A stretch of 64,000 nt of DNA from Bactericera cockerelli (GCA_024516035.1 CM044964.1:583667-647666), one strand, 5' to 3'; numbered from the stretch's first letter, positions 51,151 through 63,009 are shown. Numbers and translations are program-made. The notes: generated by a model not told the origin, from the sequence alone.

Positions 51151-52019
51151 ATTACACAAATTTGCACACGAATATGTGAAGGGCTGTCTGGAAGAAGCAC
51201 CTATGTTACTTTTCCGGAATTTTTTTGCAGAACAACAACCTACGTGTTGTCTTTCATAGCTTAGTGAAGTCAGAGTTATGAAAAAATCGGTCTAAGTCGT
51301 TCAAAATTGGGGAAAAAAGGTCGGTAACTTGCGTGCTGTTGTCCACAGCACCCAATCTTTACTTTATAACTCTTTCCTGAAAAGTACCATAAGTAACATA
51401 GGTGGTTCTTCCAGACAACCCTTCAAGTATATATTTTGTTTATTTTTTTTCTGCACATATTAATAATGTCAATTTTTTATTCTAAGCTTTACCTTTAATT
51501 GTTTGTATAAATGTTCTTCTAATAAAGAGTTTCATATTAATAATAATAATAGCGATAAAGGAAAAACTCTTGTTTATGATTAGATTCGATCTACCACTCC
51601 ACACATAGCGATGATGCGGTTGTGATGAGAGCAAAGCAAAATGACATCTCCGTAAAATATTGCAATTTTGAGCAAGAGTGGTCAATAAGTTTTTATTTCC
51701 AAGCAAGTGTAGGAAATTTTTATTGCAAAATTCAGCCAGCACAAACCATTTTGTAATGCATTACTTTATGCCAAGAAAAGTGCACAGTCACTCCCCCCGG
51801 TGAAGTGTTGTGTTGTGGCCATTGTCATATTGTAATCATGTTTATAACACATCACATGACACATGGCCAAAGTAAAGTTAATTTTGATCAGGTTATTAAA
51901 ATGTAATTATCACTAATGTCAAAACAGGTCATTCCTCATCACAAGCTATGAGTGCACACTGAAAATCTTTACTATAGAATAGTTCTACTCAGGGTGAAAT
52001 TAATTTATAATAATAAAAA
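51151..52019. other. LINE-like tail and unassigned DNA
   Basis: 'aatgttcttctaataaagag' at about 51508 is a LINE-like 3' end followed by (AAT)n. The rest shows nothing recognisable. Confidence 0.45.
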
Positions 52020-52125
52020 CAACACTCTTTAATGGAAGGTAACCACCAGGCGAGGTTTAAACTCAAGAGTCTCAAGACCTTTTCTACCACCGAACTCTCA
52101 GAGTCTTATTATTATGTGGTCACAA
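52020..52125 (-). mobile_element. SINE family G fragment
   Basis: Tail part only ('ggaaggtaaccaccaggcga', 'agagtcttattattatgtgg'). Confidence 0.55.
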
Positions 52126-52394
52126 ATCATACTTCGACCGCCAGTTTTTATTGCCGTTGAAGAAGTAAAACTTAAAGATAAATCAAATTTAAAATGACAC
52201 CTAGCAATGATAGAGAAAGATAAACATTAGAGGAATAAATTCAGAGAGGGCTGCAGAGAAATAGAAAGAGAAGGGATAAAGGTGTTCTCAATTTGATATC
52301 ACTTTTTTTAGGTAACTGTACTCATTCTATTGAGTGGGGCGTTCTTCTTTATGTAACCACGAAGTGGTGTTTTTGGGGGGATGATAATTACACA

Positions 52395-52560
52395 CTCTAG
52401 TGGAAGGTAACCACCAGGAGAAGTTAAAACTCAAAGCCTTTTCCTCCACCTAACCCTCAGAGTCTCATTATTATGTGGTCACAAACTCAAATTAATAAGG
52501 AAAAATTCATGCACTGGGTGGGGTTCGAACCAACGAATCCCTACGCTACCTGGAGACATA
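52395..52560 (-). mobile_element. SINE family G
   Basis: The minus strand has 'ggttcgaaccccacccagtg' at the B box and the family tail; it ends near 'ctacgctacctgg'. Confidence 0.6.
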
Positions 52561-52925
52561 GCGACACAGTGAACAATTTGAAAGGCCTGACAAATTGTTT
52601 GAATTTTTGTCGTCGTCATGTCTATAGAATTCAATAGACGACTTAAATAGTATGCATCTCTGTACGCAGTGTACGCCTACCCACCTATAGAGCTACACTA
52701 CTTGAAGTTAAGTACATCACTCTGTATACAACACTCTTCTACGTAACACGAAATACTAAAATTCAGTCGGTAATATTTATACAGGGTGTCACTCGAAAGA
52801 AAATAGAGAATATTACGCAGTGTCTTCATAACATCCAGTAACAACTGAATAAATTTTGAATGCTTTAAATAAGCTGGAAAGTTTATATTTGAAAGAAAGA
52901 AAGAGATAATATATGGTGGTGTGGA
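52561..52925. other. Unassigned DNA with one TACAGGGTGTC terminus
   Basis: 'tatacagggtgtcactcgaa' at 52779 is the end motif of the TACAGGG palindromes, but no partner end is nearby. No gene is seen. Confidence 0.5.
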
Positions 52926-53216
52926 AGAGAATGCCGTTGGCATTATCACCGCTCTTGATCAAGTTTTGTTTTATCTAATCTCAATTTCTATGTAAATATT
53001 CTATGTTCTCTATTGTAAATAAAAATTGATAAAACATGTAAAACTTAATAATAATATGTTCAATGTAAATGTAATAAGTTTTTAAAATTGTTTAATTTTT
53101 TTCAGTTGAAAATTTGTCAAAACAACCATCAGGCCAACAAAATTGCATTGTTAAAAGATAAATATTCAAATTTCTTTGTTACATAAAATAATAATGAAAT
53201 AAAGATGAAAAAAAAA
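52926..53216 (+). mobile_element. 5'-truncated LINE 3' end
   Basis: It begins with codons for EENAVGIITALDQV, then an AT-rich UTR with AATAAA motifs and a short A run at 53208. Confidence 0.55.
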
Positions 53217-53464
53217 GAGATCAAATATTTGGGTGGTTTCATTTAAGATAATAAAACTGACCGCCCTGGGACAGCTCCTGAGTTCGTCCCTGAAATTTCA
53301 ACTCAATTGAAAATGTAGTATTTAACTTAGGTCTACATTCAAAATTTCAACTTCCCAACTCTAATCGTACAAAAGTTAATCAGCTCTTGCTAGACTTTAT
53401 GAACACTATGTATGCTTAAAAAATACATAAAAAAGGCTGTTTTGCCCGAAAGTTGCTTTTGCAT

Positions 53465-53605
53465 TACTTCGAGCCACTTCACCTTTATATCCATGCCATT
53501 TTGGGATCGAAAAAACTCGTTTGAAATTTTTCCGCTCCGGGGGTATTCGAACCCGTAATCTCCAGGCCAGCAACCAATGCTCTTAACCACTGAGCCACCG
53601 TATAC
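53465..53605 (-). mobile_element. tRNA-derived SINE (family F)
   Basis: The minus-strand head 'ggctcagtggttaagagcat' and B box 'acgggttcgaatacccccgg' mark it. It matches 42954. Confidence 0.72.
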
Positions 53606-54225
53606 TGGGGGTAGTGGGGGGTGTGTGACTGTCCATAATATCCCGGATAACTTAACTTCCAGGAAGTTTAACTTCCGAGTTAATCGGTTCTATACACCTT
53701 CTACGGTGGTGGTACATGAGAACGGTCGACCCTGTATATTTACGTTTGTATCCAATACAAAGGAAGCAACGTCTCATATTTCTAGTACATGTTTGTACTT
53801 AACAAAAAGCTTCTTCACTTTTGGCGTATGTAAAATAAATAATGTAAGTGTATACCAACTATACCATGTACAGAATTTACCCGTATTGATAATATTTACA
53901 TACTCTTATTTACGTAGATACATAATATACAGGGTGTGCATAAAGTCTCACCCAGCCCCTTGTAGCTCGAAAACCACCGGAGATGTGGAAATTTTTTGGT
54001 GGATTGATCTTAACCCCAAAAACTTTTGTCTGCGATTAGTCCTTTAGGCGGGATGGCCGACGACCATCTCAGGAATTAAAATGGAATGACCAATCAAAAA
54101 TGGATCCACTTAGTAAAAAAAAAAATTAAATAAATTTCAATTATTACTATTATTACCTATTCAAACGTTTATTAAATATAAAATAATAATAATAATAATA
54201 ATAATGTTTTTTCTTTGTGTTATTA

Positions 54226-54482
54226 TGTCACAATTTTAGTGGGTAGCGCAAAATCATAGGACTTTACCACTTTAATTTACAATATCTTTTATTTTTTTTC
54301 TGTCTAAGATTCTGCCACTCGCTGCTACACATTAAAGGAGCTACTCATTTTTCCGCACGAGGTATGAGTGGACCCGAACATCCAAGTACAGAGCAGAAAA
54401 AATCCTCCCCCGCTGGGAATCGAACCCAGGTCACCATGTGTGCAATGCCTAGCGCGCTAACTCGCTCTGCCACAGTGGATAC
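54226..54482 (-). mobile_element. tRNA-derived SINE (family D)
   Basis: It matches 16690-16935 closely from 'cacaattttagtgggtagcg' to the tRNA-like head with B box 'cctgggttcgattcccagcg' on the minus strand. Confidence 0.78.
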
Positions 54483-54496
54483 CTCCGTTTATTAAA

Positions 54497-54745
54497 TACT
54501 AGCGGGCTGTCGCCCGCTTTGCGGGCCGAGGCATGGCCGTGAAAGCAAAAAATCCTTTTTCGCCAATGGCAGGTGTTGTAGTGGGAATTTCGAAAAATCC
54601 CGTCTTATTGCACATCTAGACTATAAGACAAAGCTACCTACCAAATTTCAACTTCCTAGGCCTTACGGTTTGGGCTGTAGAGCGATGATCAGTCAGTCAG
54701 TGGTCAGTCAGTGACTTTGACATTTATATATTAAGATAAATGGAC
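54497..54745 (+). repeat. Dispersed repeat 'tagcgggctgtcgcccgctt'
   Basis: The repeat runs from 'actagcgggctgtcgcccgc' to 'ttatatattaagataaatgg' and contains AGTCAGTCAGT. The structure matches short RTE-like 3' repeats that are widespread in arthropods. Confidence 0.55.
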
Positions 54746-54912
54746 ATAATTATGTACAATACAAATAATTATTCTAAAAATGAAAAAATGGAATTAATAC
54801 CTATGTACAATAAAAATGAAAAAAATAAAAAAAAATAGAAAATATATAGAAACATACGTCCTAACTAAAGGGCAGGGTTATTGTCTATGGTCATCTCTTC
54901 CACCCAACCCTT
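54746..54912 (-). mobile_element. 5'-truncated LINE 3' end
   Basis: The minus strand reads KGWVEEMTIDNNPAL then TAG, followed by an AT-rich UTR. Confidence 0.6.
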
Positions 54913-55315
54913 TCAATGAATTTCAGTTTTCATCACGTTCAAAATGAACCCAATGTTGTCAGGTCATTCCATTTCAGATGCTTGAGCTGGTCGCCGCCTA
55001 CCCGAAACCACTAGCCACACGTGAAAGTTTTTGGGCCCAAAACCAATACCCCTAAAATTTATTTAATACCAGTTGTTGATATCTTGAGTGGTTCTCGAGA
55101 TATACAAGGGGTGGGGTGAGAAATTATGTTCACCCTGTATAATCTATTCTTTCACATAGTATGTAATATAGAAAGTATGAATTGCGACGTGAATTTAAAT
55201 GAGAACGTCTTCGTTGCCGGAATATTGTTGGTTTTGTGCCGGCAGCGGGGTGGTTGGGTGAGATAGTCGCATTACTGTAACGCTTCAGTTACGAGTTAGT
55301 TACGGCCATGCCTGT

Positions 55316-55430
55316 AGTAGTCACCGTGGCCGAGTGGTTTAGCGCATTGGTCTTCACGCATGGTTAATTGGTTATCATGTACCTGTGATATCTTGGGTTC
55401 GAATCCCGGCTGAGTAGATATTTTCTACTT
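55316..55430 (+). mobile_element. tRNA-derived SINE (family D), head
   Basis: 'agtcaccgtggccgagtgg' and B box 'ttgggttcgaatcccggct' match family D. The copy has a ~25-bp insertion in the head. Confidence 0.65.
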
Positions 55431-55882
55431 TGTATATTCGGGGTGCATTCATATGAATGAATTTCATACACACACTAAAGAATGATATTATTATTATACA
55501 ACGCTTTATTACATATAAATAAAGCGTAATTTGATAAAATTCTAGATATTATAGGTCGATTCACATCGGTCTCTTAACTATCGTAATAATTTTGGATAAA
55601 TCTATCATTTTACACATGTGGAAATTTTTGAAAATATGACGAAACTACTAAATTTTTAACACTCTTTTATAAAGTATTTTTTATTTTGTGAATTATTATC
55701 GCATTAATTTTATTTATTAATCTAAAAAAATATTTATTTCTAATTAATTTTCATTACAAGTCATAAATGTTTACGTAACTATAGTACCTGCTTAATGTTG
55801 TACCGCGGCTCTTGTTCAGTGTTTTCGGACATCTAAGTGTTCTCGTTCATTAACTGTTTAGTGTATGTATTTAACATAATTA

Positions 55883-57415
55883 TTGACAATGGCTCTTTCT
55901 AAAACAGACGCAAATAAATTTTCTGATTCCAATTTTATAATTGACATAGATAATAACATTGTAACCTACCAACATGAGACATTTGTATTCAGTATTCCTC
56001 AGAAGAAATTCCTAATTTATAGATGTCAAACTAAAACATGTCCAGCCAGAATTAGGCTAAATAAAACTAAAACCAAAATAGTGGGTGGTACATTTGATCA
56101 TACCACGCATGTAACCCGTTCTATTCAGAAAAAAGAAAGTATAGCACCAAATAAACCTAGAAAAAGCCAAACTTCGAGTTCGCCAAGAACCAAACAAACC
56201 CTAAGTTATTCTCCTAAAAACCAAACATCACAAAATAAAACAAACACAATTATAACACCACATAAAACAATTTTGGGAATTAAAAATACAGACCATAAAG
56301 AATCAATTGAAATAACACCACACAATCCCCAGACACAAGACGCAGAAAACAAAATCGAAAATAAACAAAACTTTGAAACAAGTAGTGCAGCACCATGTGC
56401 CATAAGTTCAGATACTTCCATGATGAATTCTAATGAACCAGATGAACATATCCAAATACTAAAAGGACAAGTCAAGGAATTCAAGACTCAGAGAGATGGC
56501 CTCATCGACCAGCTGATGGAGAAAGAAAAAATCATTATCCAACAGGACACTACCATAGCTTCGTTGAAAGAAGAAATCCAGAGTTTGGAGGAAAAACTGA
56601 AGAGAAGCGACATCCCAAGAGCTCCTGAAACTCCCAAACCTAGGAAGAAAAAAACAAATTCTGTTACTTCAGACACCAATATCAAAGATAAAGCTGATGA
56701 ACTCCACACTCGTAATGTATCACTTGTTAGAAATAAAACGAATGTTAATGATGCCAATTCTCTATCAAATTTGAAATATTGTAATATACTGGGAGATAGT
56801 CACTGTCGTGGGTTGGGTTATTACATGAGGAGGTACACTGATAGGGTAGAAACCTTTTTCAAACCAGGTTGTGGGTTTGTTGAGATAAAGGACGCAAGTA
56901 CTATTGCCATGTCCAACTTGTCACCAGATGATAAGATAGTATATTTTTGTGGGACTAATAATATTGAGGATAGGAACTGGGGTCCAGCATTCAATGCTAT
57001 AGATCATATTATACAGAAACATGATAAACGTCAAATTATCTTCATTTTGGTTCCTATTCGATGGGACAAACCTCTTCTAAACAAATTGGTACAAAGATTC
57101 AACAACAAACTGAGGGATAAACTAAGGGAACACCATATTAGCTACTTAGACCCTAACTATTTCTTACGCCCCTGGCATTACGCCAGAGATGGTATACATT
57201 TGAATATTAATGGAAAGAGAGTACTTAGTCTCAAACTAAAATTTCATCTTGAGAAATGTGCACTTCTTAGTGAACACACTGTAGTCGATACCAATGAAAG
57301 TACTTGCACTAGAAATGTAATAGAAAATAATTCGAACTGTATCAATGCATCTCATACTTACGTAACACCCCAAGCTCGCCAGTTGATTCTGTCAAACCCA
57401 GACCCATTGTATTAG
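55883..57415 (+). CDS. LINE 4 ORF1: FLYWCH-like finger, coiled coil, SGNH esterase
   Basis: The ORF has 510 codons and is intact. Residues 25-78 look like a FLYWCH zinc finger: FLIYRCQTKTCPARIRL with Cys48 and Cys53, then His73 and His76 (FDHTTH). A Lys/Thr-rich linker follows, then a strong coiled coil at about 190-240 (LKEEIQSLEEKLKRSD). The SGNH domain runs about 300-440: LGDSHCRGL (GDS), FCGTNNIED (normally GTND) and DGIHLNINGKR (Asp/His). FLYWCH domains are best known from chromatin proteins and MULE-type transposases, so the fusion is unusual. A role in RNA or DNA binding is inferred. Confidence 0.8.
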   Translation: MTMALSKTDANKFSDSNFIIDIDNNIVTYQHETFVFSIPQKKFLIYRCQTKTCPARIRLNKTKTKIVGGTFDHTTHVTRSIQKKESIAPNKPRKSQTSSSPRTKQTLSYSPKNQTSQNKTNTIITPHKTILGIKNTDHKESIEITPHNPQTQDAENKIENKQNFETSSAAPCAISSDTSMMNSNEPDEHIQILKGQVKEFKTQRDGLIDQLMEKEKIIIQQDTTIASLKEEIQSLEEKLKRSDIPRAPETPKPRKKKTNSVTSDTNIKDKADELHTRNVSLVRNKTNVNDANSLSNLKYCNILGDSHCRGLGYYMRRYTDRVETFFKPGCGFVEIKDASTIAMSNLSPDDKIVYFCGTNNIEDRNWGPAFNAIDHIIQKHDKRQIIFILVPIRWDKPLLNKLVQRFNNKLRDKLREHHISYLDPNYFLRPWHYARDGIHLNINGKRVLSLKLKFHLEKCALLSEHTVVDTNESTCTRNVIENNSNCINASHTYVTPQARQLILSNPDPLY

Positions 57416-57639
57416 GCAGTGTGGGTTCTAGCTTTATCATTGATCAAAGTTATACCTATGACTTATCTAACTTATCACTTGTGAATAATGTAAATCCCTC
57501 GACACACAACCCGAGTCCTAATGTTGTGGACTGTCAGTATGTTAGTGTACAACCCATTCCGTGTATCCCGAGTACCTCCTCAGCTACTCCCCAATATTTT
57601 CATGATGTAAATTCTTCTGCTGATTCAACTTTTTCTTTC

Positions 57640-59800
57640 AGCCCGCGCGCAACGAGAAAAACCTAATAACTCTTACCAATAACTCCCACACCAAATTTTC
57701 CATTTACTACCAAAATGTTCGTGGTTTAAGAACCAAGCTAAAACTACTCACTTGTAATGTTGCCTTGTATGACCTGGATATCATCATATTTACTGAGACT
57801 TGGTTAAATAATAATTTTACAGATTCTGAACTTGGGCTAAGTAATTATGAAATATTTCGTTACGATAGAAACTGCCCTGGTGTTGGGAGGGGAGGGGGTG
57901 TTCTCATTGCGGCGCATAGAAGAATTAGATGTAAATCCATTTCAATTGAAAATCATTGTTCCACCCTAGAGACTTGTTTCATTCAGTTTAAATTAAACAA
58001 GAAGAAATTTATCTTGGGCACAGCATACATACCTCCTAATAATAATCTTGACACTTACCTACATCTGACACGTATCATAGAGGAAACTTTCCATAAATAT
58101 TCAGATCATACATTTATTATAACTGGAGACTATAACTTACCTCAAATACTGTGGAATAGAGAACAATATGAACATCAAGCGGTTAGTGGGGATCTGTGTG
58201 CTGAGGCTCTTCTCGCAACTACGGATTTCCATGGACTGTTTCAGCTTAATTATATACCTAACTGCAATAACTCTTTATTAGATCTTGTGTTCTCAACTGA
58301 CTGTCAAAACATATCTGTTTGTAAATCAGATTTTGAAATCATTCCTATAGATAATTACCATCCTGCTTTGATAATAAACATAAATAATACTCTAAATAAC
58401 TGTAATAGAAAACAAATTGGCAAAAATGCGACTAAAATCAGAGACTATAAAAGAGGGGACTACAGAAACCTATCAACATTTTTTTCATCTCAATTCTCAA
58501 ATCATGAAATATTTGATACAAAATCAGACTTAGAATCATTGGTATCAAATTTCTACAATGTTTTAGTTGCAGGCATTGATAAATACGTTCCTGAAGTAGT
58601 TATAAAACCCCCCAAATTCCCAAAATGGTTCAGCCAGGAACTAAAAGATCTAATAATTGAAAAAAAGAAAACCCATGCTGAATACAAGTCTCAAGGTTGC
58701 CCCGTACTCTATGAAAGATTTTCTCAATTAAGACGACAGTGCAGTCGGATCTCGTCTAGGGATTATACGGGTTTTATCCAGGATACAGAGAAAAATATTT
58801 CCACCAAGCCCCGTAAAATATGGGATTTTATCTCTGAAAAGCGGAAAGATTCAAACTTACCATCCGTGATGAAATTTAACAACCAGAGTTCAGCGAATCC
58901 CACAATTATTTCGCAATTTTTTGCGGAAAATTTCGCTGAAAACTACTCATCTCAATTTATGAATAAAAAAGAAATAAATATACCCTCTCATTTAAATATT
59001 AGTCACATTAAAATCAAAGAATGGGATACTTATCAACTCCTTTCAAAATTAACTGATAAAACCTGCAGAGGCCCCGACGAGATATCGCCTGCTCTGTATA
59101 AAGCTTGTGCAAATGTGTTGGCTGCTCCCCTGACTCTTCTTTTTCAAAAATCAATCGACAGTGGTACTTTTCCTGATCGATGGAAGTATTCCTATATTAT
59201 GCCTGTTTTCAAGGCAGGAGATGCTTCAAACGTAGTTAATTACCGACCTATTAGTATTACTTCCATTGTTCCTAAACTATTTGAACATCTCGTTTCCCAA
59301 CAACTGTATCCACTACTATCCTCAGTCATTAATAGTCAACAGCATGGCTTCATGAAGTGTAGGTCAACTGCAACCAATCTTGTCTCATTTACAGAGTTTG
59401 TATCTTCAGCTCTTGATGATGGTGTGCAGGTAGACTGTATATACACAGACTTTAGTAAATGTTTTGACAGGATAAATCACAACCTATTACTTTCAAAACT
59501 TAAGGGTCTTGGAGTGCATGGTAGTCTTCTAGACTGGCTTGAAAGCTTTCACATCAATCGCAAGCAAGTTGTGAGGCTAAAATGTGTTCCGGGGCCTGAA
59601 AACTGTTATAAAAATGACATCAAATCTGAGCCGTTCAACGTACCTTCAGGTTGTATACAGGGTGGTCATCTCTCAGGTATTCTCTTCCTTTGTTTTATAA
59701 ATGATATTATTACCACCCTCTCGCCAGAAGTCTTTGGATGGCTCTTTGCTGATGACTTTAAAATTGCCATGAGAGTCCGGGACCAGCCGATACACAGATC
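57640..59800 (+). pseudogene. LINE 4 ORF2: endonuclease and reverse transcriptase
   Basis: The frame is open from about 57640, with the first endonuclease motif IYYQNVRGLRTKLKLL at 57699. Then come FTETWLNNNF, GGGVLIAAHRR, TGDYNLPQILW, LLDLVFS, and NYHPALII in place of SDH. RT motifs: KYSYIMPVFKAGD, NYRPISITSIV, YTDFSKCFDRINH, VPSGCIQGGHLSGILF (atypical PQG box) and FADD in GWLFADDFKI. A one-base slip at about 59786-59790 ends this frame; the coding continues at 59793. Confidence 0.8.
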
Positions 59801-60572
59801 ATGCAGGAGGTGTTGCGGCGCCTGCACTGCTGGTGTCAAGATAACCTGATGGAGCTAAACCTGAGCAAATGTAAAGTGATGACTTACCATACTATAAGAA
59901 ACCCCTATATCTTTACATATACACTCGACAACACTCCTATAATTCGAGTAAATCAAATGAAGGACTTGGGTGTTACTTTTGAACAAAATCTCAAGTTCAA
60001 CACACATTATATGAACATTAAAAGTAAAGCCCTTAGACTGCTAGGCTTCCTCTATAGACATACTCAAGATTTCAGAAATGTGAATACCCTTAAAACACTT
60101 TATTATGCTTATGTCCGCTCTGGTCTTGAGTATTGTTCTATAGTATGGTCGCCGCAGTATAAAGTTCATATGAAATCCCTAGAATCAGTCCAACACAAAT
60201 TTCTGAGAACAATTGCATACAAACAAAAAAAATCCCATTGTAAACCATGACTATAATACCATCATGCAAGAAAATAACATCATGAGTCTGGAAAATAGAA
60301 GAAAGTTACAAGACCTACTTTTCCTATTTAAAATCCTTCACAATAAAGTAGACTCTCCAGAACTTCTAGGTAAAATAAATTTTAGAATAAACTCAAGACA
60401 CACAAGACTAGACCATACATTCAAAACCAAGAGAAGTCACACAAACATTGCTCAGCATTGCCCCATCAGGCGAATTCAGGATCTTGGGAACATCATTAGC
60501 GATGCAGGTGTTGACATCTTCCTCTGCACAGAGAGCGATTTGATTGACACATTCAATTTTGTTATTGAATAA
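59793..60572 (+). pseudogene. LINE 4 ORF2 C-terminus, two frame segments
   Basis: The first segment runs TQIMQEVLRRLHCWCQDN to about 60222 (LEYCSIVWSPQY). A second slip in an A8 run ('caaacaaaaaaaatccc') moves the frame; NPIVNHDYNTIMQENNIM then continues to the stop at 60572. No RNase H is present. Confidence 0.75.
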
Positions 60573-60594
60573 GTTTATGTACTATGTATTTTTA

Positions 60595-60596
<2 letters not shown>

Positions 60597-60649
<53 letters not shown>
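60597..60649 (+). repeat. Poly(T) run
   Basis: About 52 T occur immediately after LINE 4. It could be the A tail of a minus-strand insertion or a microsatellite. Confidence 0.85.
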
Positions 60650-60653
<4 letters not shown>

Positions 60654-61497
60654 ACATTATAAAAATGGAGTAATTTCTCCGTGAACTTAACCAAAAATAA
60701 TGTGAATCTTGAATGTGTTCTCTATTTCCCATTTTACTTCCGATAAATTTCTGATATTAGAAATCGGAATTATTTGTGTTCGTTCTATTTTTCATATTTT
60801 TGGACGTTTCACAACCTTAAAATAAGTTATCATTAGCTTAGGAGGTGTTTAAATTATGCATTCAATTTATGTATTCAAATTTATTATATTTAATTCAATC
60901 CAATTCAATTCCTGAGCAACGTTTTGTGTCTGTCTGTCGGTCTGTTGAATACATTCTTTGTAACACACAAATATTAGAAACTACTGAACGAGTTTCGATG
61001 AAATTTTGTACACATATAAAAGACGTATTGTAGATGGTTCCATTTGAATTCATCAACTGCGCATAAGCGATTCTTGGTGATAGAGACCATGCTCTGATCA
61101 CTAACTTTTCACTTATAACTCGTGAACGGCACCCATGATTTTTACGAAATGTTGTATTATCAAATTCACTTATTAGCGTTTTACATATTATATTTTTATT
61201 TTTTATTGAATAATTTATAGTTGAGCGTTGCCATTTAAGAAATGGCGAATGTTTGAAGGACTACGACTTGTCGATAGAGATTTTTTGTATATTAGTATCT
61301 TGTAGAATGCAGAAAAAATTCTACCCTATAAAACAAATTTGATTAATTTTGGTTGAAAACTTCGGTAGATACAAGTGATTCAGTAAAAATTATCTGATAC
61401 TAGCGGTAATAGAAAGTTGAAAATTATGATATCCATTCACGAGGAAGTATTGTGTCAATAATTGGCAGTGTATTGCTACTATGCTCTCTTTTAAAAT
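60650..61497. other. Unassigned DNA with repeat-like segment
   Basis: 60920-61090 ('gtgtctgtctgtcggtctgt', 'gagtttcgatgaaattttgt') resembles the 3' part of a dispersed retroelement. The rest is AT-rich without gene signals. Confidence 0.45.
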
Positions 61498-61559
61498 TTG
61501 AATTTTCCATTCCTAGTTCATGATGTTGAGTTTCATATCTCCTATAGGAGGAAATGTTT

Positions 61560-62155
61560 TTTCTCTCTTTTGCTTCTTTCTGTGTCATATTACTTGTTTT
61601 CTCTTCCTCCTTCTCCTCCTCTCATTCTAACCTTCTTCTTCCTCCTCCTCTCCTCCTCCTCCTCCGCCTTCTCTCCTTACCTTCTTCTCCTCCTCTTACT
61701 CCTCCCCTACCTTCCTTCTCCTCCTCCTCCTCCCTTACCTTCTTTTCCTCCTCTTACTCCTCCCCTACCTTCCTTCTCCTCCTCTCTCCTCCCTTACCTT
61801 TCTTTCCTCCTCTTACTCCTCCCTACCTTCCTTTCCTCCTCCTCCTCCTCCTCCTACTCCTCCTTACCTTTCCTTTCTCCTCCTCCTCCTCCCCTACCTT
61901 CCTTCACTCCTCCTCCTCCTCCTCCTCCTCTCCTCCTCCTCCTCCTCCTCCTCCTACTCCTCCCTTACCTTTCTTCTCCTCCTCCTCCCCTACCTTCCTT
62001 CACCTCCTCCTCCTCCCTCCTCCTCCTCCTCCTCCTCCTCCTCCTCCTCCTCCTCCTCCTCCCCTACCTTCCTTCACTTCCTCATCCCTCCTCCTCCTCC
62101 CTTACCTTTCTTTTCCTCCTCTTACTCCTCCCCTACCTTCCTTCTCCTCCTCCTC
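61560..62155 (+). repeat. (CTC)n / polypyrimidine low-complexity tract
   Basis: Nearly 600 bp consists of CTCCTC, CTTACTCCTCC and CTACCTTCCTT variants. Long open frames rich in Ser, Pro and Leu are a composition effect. Confidence 0.92.
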
Positions 62156-62238
62156 TATATTTCCAGCTTTTATATTTTTAAAATAAAGAGCCCATGGAAT
62201 CAAACGATAATACCTAATAAAATTGTCTTATTTACCTA

Positions 62239-62420
62239 TTAAGGGTTGGGTGGAAGAGATTGTCGTAGGCAATAACCCCGCCTTTTAGTATATTTATACA
62301 TATTTTTCTTTTCTTTTTCCTTTTTATTGTATTCATATATATATTGTGTCAATTTTTTAATTGTTATATTAATTATTTGTACTGTACATTATGTCTGTTT
62401 ATATCTCCTAAAGTGTTTAC
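62239..62420 (+). mobile_element. 5'-truncated LINE 3' end
   Basis: It starts 'aagggttgggtggaagagat' (KGWVEEI…) and has 'ggcaataaccccgcctttta', then an AT-rich UTR. Confidence 0.58.
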
Positions 62421-63009
62421 CAATATGCCCTATACTACCCGACTAGTACTAAAAAGACCAATAATATTACAGCAGTGAGCCTAGGACATACTATCAGGCG
62501 CAGCCGGTGCTAAGGAGCTGCGGAACTGCAGCACCCCCAGACGAAAAAGAAAAAGAGAGGATTTTCTTAACTCAGTACACAATGATGCTCGTACACAATG
62601 AAATTCATCACACATTTCTATAATAATAATTCATGCACAAATAATATGAATGGCATCGTAAGCAACCTTAAAGTCTTTAGATACGGCGGCTCTGTAAATC
62701 TCATTTTAGTCCGTTTTATGTGGCAGCACCCCCAAAACATTTTCTCACAGGCCGCGCCTGCATTTTATTTATTAGGTCAAAATAGCAAAATGGGTGGAGA
62801 ACATGTCAAGTCCTGCTGGGTTTCGAACTCGAGACCTCAAAGCAGCGCTGAACCCAAACAGGTTTGAAAAAATGGGACACTGACTCGGGTAGATGAGTTG
62901 GATTATTGCCCACTGCAGCAACTTGTATCTTTTTTATTTATTACTGTTTTTTTTTCATGCATGCACATTTACACTGGCAATAATTCTCGTGCATTTCCGT
63001 GTATGATAG
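62421..63009. other. Unassigned DNA with SINE E-like pieces
   Basis: 'gcagtgagcctaggacatac' at 62474 resembles the SINE E tail, and 'ctgggtttcgaactcgagac' at 62816 a tRNA-like B box. It is probably a decayed SINE E split by other DNA. No gene is seen. Confidence 0.4.

Larger units (their letters stand above)
53938..55139. mobile_element. TACAGGG foldback element, filled with other insertions
   Basis: TACAGGGTGTGCATAAAG at 53938 and the inverted end CACCCTGTA at 55139 are flanked by TA. The arms mirror imperfectly over ~200 bp ('ttgtagctcgaaaaccac' versus 'gtggttctcgagatatacaa'). The middle holds a SINE D, a ~250-bp repeat and a LINE tail. Confidence 0.65.
55540..60596 (+). mobile_element. 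LINE with FLYWCH-SGNH ORF1 (LINE 4)
   Basis: The order is ORF1 (55883-57415), then ORF2 with endonuclease and RT (about 57640-60572), with no RNase H. It belongs to the CR1-like group by the SGNH ORF1 and RT type. The 5' limit near 55540 is approximate. After the ORF2 stop is a T run instead of the expected A run, so the true 3' end is unclear. Confidence 0.78.

Noticed and set aside
60597..60649. Poly(A) tail of LINE 4
   Set aside because: The run is T on the coding strand of LINE 4, so it cannot be that element's tail. It may belong to something inserted in the other orientation.
61498..62186. Two 210-227-codon Ser/Pro/Leu-rich ORFs
   Set aside because: They are produced by a CTC/CCT low-complexity tract and have no conserved sequence.
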